Shown one piece after another: positions 6,462 through 11,455 of a stretch of 11,455 nucleotides of DNA (the stretch's first letter is position 1; each line of letters starts with the position of its first letter). The stretch lies in contig JABEVA010000227.1 of NCBI GenBank assembly GCA_013044065.1, forward strand, positions 1 to 11,455, given 5' to 3'. Under the pieces are notes generated by a model. The model saw nothing but the letters and a program-made list of their open reading frames with translations. It was not told the origin of the DNA and ran no database searches. Source of the DNA: Phycisphaerae bacterium. GTDB lineage: Bacteria > Planctomycetota > Phycisphaerae > WQYP01. The position numbers were made by a program, and so were the translations under genes.

Positions 6462-7709
6462 TTAAACAACACGAATACGGGACACCTTGCGCTTGCCCAC
6501 CTGCAAAATCGGTCTTTCGTCAAGCGAAACGTGTATTCGCGGATCGGAAATCTTCACACCGCCAAAACTGACCGCTCCCGATTCCACCAGGCGGCGAGCT
6601 TCCGAGGTGGAACTGGCAAAGCCCACCTCTTTGATCAAGGTCAGAAGACCGATTTTTCCATCGTGGAGCATCGCCGACGCGACTACTCTTTCCTCCACCT
6701 CCGCGGGCAACTTTCCATCCGTAAAGCGCAGCCGAAAATCCGCCGCCGCGGCCTCCGCGGCCTCCGCCGAATGAAATTGCTCCACAATCATGCGTCCTAA
6801 AATATCCTTGGCCTCACGTGGATGCGTGATGCCGGCATCCAAGAGCGACGCTATGCGGTCTGATGACAGCGGGGTACAAAGCCGAAACCACTGTTTCATC
6901 AGGCCATCGGGAATGCTCATCACTTTACCGAATTGATTCACCGCGGAATCGGCCACACCAATATAATTGTCCAGTGATTTGCTCATCTTCTGCCGACCGT
7001 CCGTACCCACCAGAATTTCCATGATGATCACAATTTGCGGGGGTTGTCCTTGTCCGGCTTGCAAATCGCGCCCGACTAGATTGTTGAATGTTTGATCGGT
7101 TCCGCCCAGTTCCACATCCGCTTCCACCATGACGGAATCCCATCCCTGCATGAGCGGATATAAAAATTCGTGGATGTAGACGGCCTCGCCGGTCTTATAG
7201 CGATGGCTGAAGGTATCACGCTCCAACATCCGCGCCACGGTCATTTGCTGCGCCAGCCGCAGTGCATCTCCAAAATTCATCTTAGAGAGCCATTCGCTGT
7301 TCCGTCGGATCTCCAGTTTAGCGGCACCGGTGTCCAGAATTTTTCCGGCCTGCTGCAGATAGGTCCGTGAATTCTCGTCGACCTGCTGCGCGGAAAGCAC
7401 CGGCCGGGTCTTGGCTTTGCCCGTGGGATCCCCGATCATGGCGGTAAAATCGCCGATAATCAGCACCGCCTTATGTCCCAGGTCCTGAAATTGCCTCAGT
7501 TTACGCAGCACCACGGCATGGCCTAAATGCAGGTCCGGTGCGGTGGGGTCCATCCCCAACTTCACGCGCAATGGCCGCCCGGCAGTCGCCGCGGCCTTCA
7601 TCCGATCCTTGAGTTCAACGGCTGAATAGGCATGGTCCACATCCGCCAGCAGCAATTCCACCTGCGTGTCCACGTTCATGGCGATATTTTGATTCATCCC
7701 AGACCCCAT
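6462..7709 (-). CDS. tyrS: Tyrosyl-tRNA synthetase
   Basis: This cytosolic class I enzyme activates tyrosine with ATP and charges tRNA-Tyr. It has 415 residues, full length for the bacterial type. Residues 61-64 are HLGH (the HIGH motif) preceded by GMDPTAPDL. IIGDFTAMIGDPTG (84-97) and GGTDQTFN (202-209) are family signatures of the tyrosine pocket region. KMSKS is at 241-245. The C-terminal 65 residues (351-415) form an S4 RNA-binding domain (EARRLVESGAVSFGG). The lack of a long N-terminal leader and the GGTDQTFN form suggest the TyrZ-like subtype. The start is uncertain among ATGs at 7709, 7697 and 7679. A G-rich stretch just upstream of 7697 is the best of the weak ribosome sites. It lies downstream of psd, with a hairpin between them. 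Confidence 0.96.
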   Translation of the reverse strand: MGSGMNQNIAMNVDTQVELLLADVDHAYSAVELKDRMKAAATAGRPLRVKLGMDPTAPDLHLGHAVVLRKLRQFQDLGHKAVLIIGDFTAMIGDPTGKAKTRPVLSAQQVDENSRTYLQQAGKILDTGAAKLEIRRNSEWLSKMNFGDALRLAQQMTVARMLERDTFSHRYKTGEAVYIHEFLYPLMQGWDSVMVEADVELGGTDQTFNNLVGRDLQAGQGQPPQIVIIMEILVGTDGRQKMSKSLDNYIGVADSAVNQFGKVMSIPDGLMKQWFRLCTPLSSDRIASLLDAGITHPREAKDILGRMIVEQFHSAEAAEAAAADFRLRFTDGKLPAEVEERVVASAMLHDGKIGLLTLIKEVGFASSTSEARRLVESGAVSFGGVKISDPRIHVSLDERPILQVGKRKVSRIRVV

Positions 7710-7763
7710 TGCTAAGCCGCTCTAATGTTAGCCCAATTAAAAAAGATATCCCGATCCTGCAAT

Positions 7764-7784
7764 GCTGCCGCGGCCGTCGGCAGC
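7764..7784 (-). repeat. Perfect 7-bp inverted repeat between psd and tyrS
   Basis: GCTGCCG and CGGCAGC pair exactly around a 7-nt loop, on either strand. It begins 18 nt after the psd stop codon and lies 55 nt before the tyrS start. On the minus strand a T6 run follows about 17 nt after the stem. That is too far for a textbook intrinsic terminator, so it may be a weak terminator, an mRNA end or a processing element. Confidence 0.5.
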
Positions 7785-7802
7785 CTCAATTGACCGCACC
7801 GG

Positions 7803-8492
7803 TCAATCCCGCAATTGCAATAATACGCTCGCTCCACCCTTAACGCTCATTCCCACCTGGACCATGGTTTGCCATTGATCGGGATGAGGGACGATGAGTT
7901 CCGTGCGGCTGCCAAAAGCGATCATGCCGATGCGCTGCCCCCGCGTCAACGATTCGCCCGGATGGAAAGGGCAAATAATACGCCGGGCGATGGCACCCGC
8001 CACCTGCCGCACCACGGCAACCGGGGCATCATCGGTCGTTTTTCCCGGGCCGGTGAGCAAGATGGTGTTGGACTGGTTTTTCTTCCCGGATTCCGGATGC
8101 CGGGCATCCAGAAATAAGCCGCGCTCAAACTTGGTGGAAATCACCGTTGCAGCGCAGGGACTGCGGTTGATATGCACATCCAGCACGCTTAAAAAAATGC
8201 CTATTTTCAGCGCCGGTCCGCCAAACCATGGCAGATGATCCACCCGGGTAATTTCCGTTACTTTGCCATCCGCGGGAGCCACCATAATCCCCACCTGTCC
8301 GGGAATGGTTCGCGGAATATCCCGAAAAAACGCCAGCAGGGCCAAAACCATGACCGCATCGATCAGCATCAGCGGCCAATACAAGACATACAAAATCAAG
8401 CCGACAGCGGCGCCCACCGCCACAATTGGCAGCCAGATTTTCCAGCCATAAAGCGAGAGCGGAAAATAGGGTAATTGTGAGCTTCGCGACAC
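7803..8492 (-). CDS. psd: Phosphatidylserine decarboxylase, short proenzyme type
   Basis: This enzyme converts phosphatidylserine to phosphatidylethanolamine at the inner membrane. The 229-residue length matches the short (about 215-residue) family. Residues 19-56 hold two adjoining membrane helices, then FFRDIPR (55-61). APADGKV (72-78) and DVHINRSP (105-112) contribute the conserved Asp and His. FGSRTE (193-198) contains the Gly-Ser self-cleavage site, so S195 should become the pyruvoyl group of a roughly 35-residue alpha chain. The end, VGMSVKGGASV, is typical. Members usually show ENER near position 139, but this protein reads KNQS, a small departure. The start codon is GTG, with AAAGG 10 nt upstream. 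An ATG 18 nt further upstream stops after four codons. No phosphatidylserine synthase gene adjoins it, although the two are often paired. Confidence 0.92.
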   Translation of the reverse strand: MSRSSQLPYFPLSLYGWKIWLPIVAVGAAVGLILYVLYWPLMLIDAVMVLALLAFFRDIPRTIPGQVGIMVAPADGKVTEITRVDHLPWFGGPALKIGIFLSVLDVHINRSPCAATVISTKFERGLFLDARHPESGKKNQSNTILLTGPGKTTDDAPVAVVRQVAGAIARRIICPFHPGESLTRGQRIGMIAFGSRTELIVPHPDQWQTMVQVGMSVKGGASVLLQLRD

Positions 8493-8590
8493 GTATCACA
8501 GGCCTTTCATCCGCGCTTTGTGCCGACTCGCCGCCAACCATTGGCCCAAGCGCGGTTCACATCTTCATCCAATCACGCGGATCCAGACGG

Positions 8591-9592
8591 TCATTGGCGG
8601 GACGCCGGCCGGGCTGGCCGTCCCGTGCGCGCCGATTCATAAATAGCATCCATCAATTCACTCTGGGCGATACCGTTGGCAGTGGAGGTGCGCGGTTCCG
8701 CCCGGCCCAGAATAGCGTCGATGAAATTGTCGTTAGGGGTGTTGGCGGTACCGGCAATAGGAGGATACTTTACTTTTTGAGTGCACTTAAAACAGTTAAT
8801 CCAGGATCCGCCCCAACCGTCCACATCAATGCGGCCATCGTCAAAAACAAAGTGCATCGAAGCCCCATCGGCGGGACAATTGCCACCGATAATTATGCTG
8901 GCCAGCACCCCGTTTTCAAAGCGGATATTAATCGAGGAGTTGATGTCCACGCGTGTGCCGTGGTTATCCACAAACGCAAACACCTCCGCGATGTCCGATT
9001 CCACCGACCAGACCAGACTATTGAGCAGATGGGCCCCTGAATCATACGCCTGCCCGCCGCCGGAAAGCGCCGGATCCTGCCGCCACTTGCCTATGGTGCC
9101 GCGCAGCCAATTTTGGGTTAAATAGCCGGAGACCAATTCCAACCGCCCCAGGCTCCTGGTTCGAATCTGCTCTCTTAGGTAAGCAAACTCCGGCGTGCAT
9201 GGGGTGTTGTAGCCGATGACAAATATCTTTTGCGAAGCTTTGGCTTTAGCATCCAGTTGATGAGCCTGGTCCGCCGCCGTTACCATCGGCTTTTCCATCA
9301 GCACATGACAATTGGCATCAAGGGCTTCCATTCCCTGAGCAAAATGCAGTGTATGCGGTGTGACAATGCTAACCGCATCCAGGCGACTTTGGCGGTACAT
9401 GCTTGCCGTATCGGTATAAACGGCGGGTTTGGGGTCCAACTGCGACAGATGGGTCGCGATAAACTTCTCGGCAATCGCCGTCGTCAGATCGCAACATGCC
9501 ACAATAGCCACATCAGGATTTCTTAAGTAGCGTCCGGCATGAGCCCCCGCCATGCCCCCGCAACCCACAATCCCCATTCTAATTTTCGCCAT
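8591..9592 (-). CDS. Gfo/Idh/MocA family NAD(P)-dependent oxidoreductase
   Basis: This 333-residue dehydrogenase is expected to oxidise or reduce a sugar, inositol or related polyol using NAD(P). The N-terminal Rossmann fold has GIVGCGGMAGAH (7-18) as the dinucleotide loop, with a strand ending CCD (33-35). MEKPM (99-103) is the family EKP motif, where K101 is the catalytic lysine. GGGQAYDSGAHLLN (178-191) matches the substrate-site pattern with D184 and H188. No signal peptide is present, so it is cytosolic. The start ATG has AGGG 7 nt upstream, and a promoter lies about 78 nt upstream of the start codon. It appears to be the first gene of the run that continues into psd and tyrS. This superfamily is greatly expanded in planctomycetes, and the substrate cannot be predicted from the sequence. 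Confidence 0.93.
   Translation of the reverse strand: MAKIRMGIVGCGGMAGAHAGRYLRNPDVAIVACCDLTTAIAEKFIATHLSQLDPKPAVYTDTASMYRQSRLDAVSIVTPHTLHFAQGMEALDANCHVLMEKPMVTAADQAHQLDAKAKASQKIFVIGYNTPCTPEFAYLREQIRTRSLGRLELVSGYLTQNWLRGTIGKWRQDPALSGGGQAYDSGAHLLNSLVWSVESDIAEVFAFVDNHGTRVDINSSINIRFENGVLASIIIGGNCPADGASMHFVFDDGRIDVDGWGGSWINCFKCTQKVKYPPIAGTANTPNDNFIDAILGRAEPRTSTANGIAQSELMDAIYESARTGRPARPASRQ
8598..8625 (-). repeat. 7-bp inverted repeat at the 3' end of the oxidoreductase gene
   Basis: CGGGACG (8598-8604) and CGTCCCG (8619-8625) pair exactly, with a 14-nt GC-rich loop. The hairpin lies inside the last codons and ends 5 nt before the stop. No T run follows, so it does not look like a terminator. It might slow RNA decay or translation, or be a by-product of the Arg/Pro/Ala-rich tail. 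Confidence 0.35.
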
Positions 9593-9669
9593 GCCAACAC
9601 CCTGGTCAATCTGGGCAAACTTTCATCCCGACAGCCGGAAAGTAAAAATCAAGCTTTGCCCTGAACCAG

Positions 9670-9699
9670 ACTATAAAGCCATCCACAGATCAACGTCAA
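9670..9699 (-). promoter_or_regulatory. Sigma70-type promoter for the oxidoreductase block
   Basis: Read on the minus strand, TTGACG (9699-9694) and TATAGT (9675-9670) are separated by 18 nt. Each hexamer differs from the consensus at one position. Transcription would begin near 9662, giving an untranslated leader of about 70 nt before the ATG at 9592. Confidence 0.5.
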
Positions 9700-9810
9700 G
9701 CATCTGTGCGTTTGATTCGGTGGGCAGTGGCCGGCATATATACTTCAACTTTGCAACTATCTCTTCAGTGCTGCGTAGGGCATGGAAGAGCGGCAATGGC
9801 GGTTGAATGG

Positions 9811-9833
9811 CCACGGCTGCCGGCCGGGCGTGG
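9811..9833. repeat. GC-rich inverted repeat upstream of marR
   Basis: CCACG (9811-9815) and CGTGG (9829-9833) flank a GC-rich centre containing the palindrome CCGGCCGG (9820-9827). It lies 59 nt upstream of the marR start. It could be a regulator-binding site, since MarR proteins often bind palindromes by their own gene. MarR sites are usually AT-richer, so the link is weak. Confidence 0.3.
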
Positions 9834-9858
9834 TTGCTGTTGGGTTGACGCGCTGGAA

Positions 9859-9886
9859 TTAAGAAAAGGGAAAACCGGGATATACT
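9859..9886 (+). promoter_or_regulatory. Possible marR promoter giving a leaderless transcript
   Basis: TATACT (9881-9886) matches a -10 element at five of six positions. TTAAGA, 16 nt upstream (9859-9864), is a weak -35. Transcription would start at about the A of the ATG at 9893, and no good ribosome-binding site precedes that codon. Confidence 0.3.
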
Positions 9887-9892
9887 TGGCTT

Positions 9893-10408
9893 ATGAAACT
9901 GGTTGCCACTACAATAAAGTCGCCCACAGCAGGCACCAAATCGAAGGATGTGGCTGTGGCCTTGTTGACCCTCATCCCACGCGTGATGGCCACGTTGCGG
10001 CAACATCTGCGATCGACCGATGGCTTGGAACTGCGCGGCGGACAATTTCGGCTGCTCATGATCGTTCAGACGCACCATCAGATATCGATTTCCCAGGCCG
10101 CTTATCTGATCGGACTCACGGTCCCGACAACCTCCAAGATTGTCGATGAGCTTACACAACAAAAGCTGCTTTCCCGCCACTCTGACGCCGCTGATCGCAG
10201 ACGTGTGCTGCTTTCCATGACGGCCCATGGCCAATCGGTTCTGGAAGCTGTCTCCCAGGCGGCCTGCGCCCATTTGGCCAATTTGCTGGAACGCTTAACG
10301 CCGACCGAACGATCATTTATTCTTTGCGCTGTGGAAACCTTGCAACCGCTATTTGAACCGCAACCAGGCAAAAACGCCTCCTTGAAACCTGAGAACTCCA
10401 GCACCTGA
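9893..10408 (+). CDS. MarR-family transcriptional regulator
   Basis: This 171-residue DNA-binding protein is the likely local repressor of the efflux gene behind it. The winged helix-turn-helix core spans about 45-112. QFRLLMIVQ (51-59) begins the first helices, ISISQAAYLIGL (64-75) is the support helix, and VPTTSKIVDELTQQKL (77-92) holds the recognition helix. The wing DAADRRRVLLSMTAHG (98-113) has the DxRRxxxxLT core. Helices at 18-40 and 115-150 would form the dimer interface. Length is slightly above the usual 140-150, with extra residues at both ends (a Lys/Thr-rich start and a polar tail). Family members often respond to small aromatic or phenolic compounds. No cysteine is placed to suggest redox sensing of the OhrR type. 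The stop lies 36 nt before the adaptor gene, so the two are probably co-transcribed. Confidence 0.92.
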   Translation: MKLVATTIKSPTAGTKSKDVAVALLTLIPRVMATLRQHLRSTDGLELRGGQFRLLMIVQTHHQISISQAAYLIGLTVPTTSKIVDELTQQKLLSRHSDAADRRRVLLSMTAHGQSVLEAVSQAACAHLANLLERLTPTERSFILCAVETLQPLFEPQPGKNASLKPENSST

Positions 10409-10444
10409 AAGTAACCTTGTTTTTACGAAAGCTCGGGGACAATT

Positions 10445-11455
10445 ATGAAATCAGCCTTAAAGTGGATACTTCTGATCGTCATAGCGGCAGCACTTGCCTA
10501 TTTCGGCTGGCACTGGTGGACCGGCAAGGTCAAGTCGCATACCGTGTTCAACGCCGCACCCATCCGGCAAGGTAACCTCACGGCCACTGTCAGCGCTACC
10601 GGAACTCTTGAACCGCGTGAAGTAGTGGATATCGGAGCCGAGGTCAGTGGAACGATTACCTCCTTTGGAAAGGATGCCGCCGGCCACGAAGTGGATTATG
10701 ATTCTCCGGTACGAAAAGGAACCGTGCTGGCGCGCATTGATCCAGCCCTGTTTGCCGCAACCGTGGCCCAAGCCACAGCCAATGTGGCTCAAGCCCAAGC
10801 CAACGTGCAGGTGGCTCAGGCCAAACTCGATGGTTATCAGGCGGCGTATGTGGATGCCTTGGCGGACTGGCAGCGGGCCCAGAAAATCGGTACCGCCAAT
10901 GGTGCCCTGTCCATTACGCAGTATGACGCCTATAAATCCACCGCTGATCAAGCCCAAGCCAACGTGGTCAACGGCAAGGCTTCGCTGGTGGCGGCCCGGG
11001 CCGCGGTGGACGCCGCCCAAGCCGCCTTGGCTACCGCTAAAATCAACTTGGCTTATTGCACCATTACTTCACCCGTCAACGGGGTGGTGATTGATCGCCG
11101 CGTCAATATCGGCCAGACCGTGGCCTCCAGCTTCAGTACCCCGAGTCTGTTTTTGATTGCCGAAAATCTGGAGCGCATCCAGGTCTGGGCATCGGTGAAC
11201 GAGGCCGACATTGGCCGTATCAAAATCGGCGATCCGGTCACCTTTACCATTGATGCCTTCCCCAATCAGATTTTTCATGGCGCGGTTTCGCAAGTGCGGC
11301 TTAACGCCACCATGGTCCAAAATGTTGTCACCTATACCGTCGTGGTGGATACTAAAAATCCGGGGGGCAAGCTGCTGCCATACCTCACCGCCCAGACCGA
11401 TTTTCTCGTTGCCCAACGAAAAAATGTCCTTATGGTTCCCAACGCGGCCCTGCGC
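10445..11455 (+). CDS. MacA/HlyD-like periplasmic adaptor of an efflux pump (3' end cut by window)
   Basis: The visible 337 residues belong to the membrane-fusion subunit of a tripartite exporter, which joins an inner-membrane pump to an outer-membrane channel. Residues 6-24 form an N-terminal membrane anchor. A lipoyl-like half (IGAEVSGTI, 63-71, then KGTVLARIDP, 91-100) leads into a helical hairpin (about 103-203) rich in QAQAN and AQA heptads. The second lipoyl half is TITSPVNGVVIDRRVNIGQT (206-225), and a beta-barrel follows (VWASVNEADIGRIKIGDPV, 247-265). NVVTYTVVV (293-301) is typical of MacA-type adaptors. The loop at 74-90 is longer than in E. coli MacA. The ATG has GGGGA 5 nt upstream. 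No stop occurs before the window ends. A MacB-like ABC transporter gene would be expected next, but I cannot see it. Confidence 0.9.
   Translation, partial: MKSALKWILLIVIAAALAYFGWHWWTGKVKSHTVFNAAPIRQGNLTATVSATGTLEPREVVDIGAEVSGTITSFGKDAAGHEVDYDSPVRKGTVLARIDPALFAATVAQATANVAQAQANVQVAQAKLDGYQAAYVDALADWQRAQKIGTANGALSITQYDAYKSTADQAQANVVNGKASLVAARAAVDAAQAALATAKINLAYCTITSPVNGVVIDRRVNIGQTVASSFSTPSLFLIAENLERIQVWASVNEADIGRIKIGDPVTFTIDAFPNQIFHGAVSQVRLNATMVQNVVTYTVVVDTKNPGGKLLPYLTAQTDFLVAQRKNVLMVPNAALR
10789..10966 (+). repeat. Exact 19-nt direct repeat in the two arms of the adaptor hairpin
   Basis: The 19-mer TCAAGCCCAAGCCAACGTG occurs at 10789-10807 and at 10948-10966. Both copies are in the same frame and encode QAQANV, once in each arm of the predicted alpha-hairpin. 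This probably reflects heptad repetition within the coiled coil rather than a mobile or regulatory element. Confidence 0.6.

Larger units (their letters stand above)
9593..9892. other. Divergent intergenic region, oxidoreductase versus marR
   Basis: These 300 nt separate two divergent genes. They contain a minus-strand promoter (9670-9699), a GC-rich inverted repeat (9811-9833) and a possible plus-strand promoter next to marR (9859-9886). The octamer ATATACTT occurs twice on the plus strand (9738-9745 and 9880-9887). I see no supported small gene or RNA here. Confidence 0.6.

Noticed and set aside
9671..10273. 200-residue open frame on the minus strand opposite marR
   Set aside because: It covers the clear MarR gene in antisense and crosses the oxidoreductase promoter. 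No domain is recognisable.
10457..11020. 187-residue open frame on the minus strand opposite the adaptor gene
   Set aside because: It is a Gly/His/Ile-rich shadow of the coiled-coil coding region with no protein-like motif.

Overview
The window carries ten genes in three transcriptional blocks. The moderately GC-rich composition, the single-domain enzyme set, a MacA-like adaptor with an extended lipoyl-domain loop, and an ExbB/ExbD cluster tied to a VWA-like protein and a large periplasmic repeat protein all point to a Gram-negative bacterium of the PVC group, most likely a planctomycete. This assignment is inferred from gene content and protein style, not from a marker-gene comparison.

Block 1 (+ strand, 18-5714) is the most interesting part. 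It reads: a membrane-anchored protein with a TonB-like N-terminal helix and a degenerate von Willebrand A (VWA) domain; an ExbB/TolQ/MotA proton-channel subunit; two different ExbD/TolR subunits; and an 880-residue secreted helical-repeat (TPR-like) protein. ExbB and both ExbDs keep the residues known to matter for proton conduction. The block looks like a Ton/Tol-type machine powered by proton motive force, in which a VWA-like domain replaces the usual TonB or TolA C-terminal domain. The promoter and possibly earlier genes lie upstream of the window.

Block 2 (- strand, read 9592 down to 5734) is a run of four same-strand metabolic and housekeeping genes: a Gfo/Idh/MocA oxidoreductase, a short-type phosphatidylserine decarboxylase, tyrosyl-tRNA synthetase (tyrS) and a cytosolic-looking SGNH/GDSL hydrolase. 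The gaps are 98, 93 and 41 nt. A good sigma70-type promoter sits upstream of the oxidoreductase gene. A perfect 7-bp hairpin lies between psd and tyrS. The hydrolase gene converges on the repeat-protein gene with only 19 nt between the stop codons.

Block 3 (+ strand, 9893 to the window end) is a MarR-family regulator followed 36 nt later by a MacA/HlyD-like periplasmic adaptor, which is cut off by the window edge. The pair looks like the start of a locally regulated tripartite efflux operon. The 300-nt divergent region (9593-9892) holds the promoter for block 2, a GC-rich inverted repeat and a possible promoter that would give a leaderless marR transcript.
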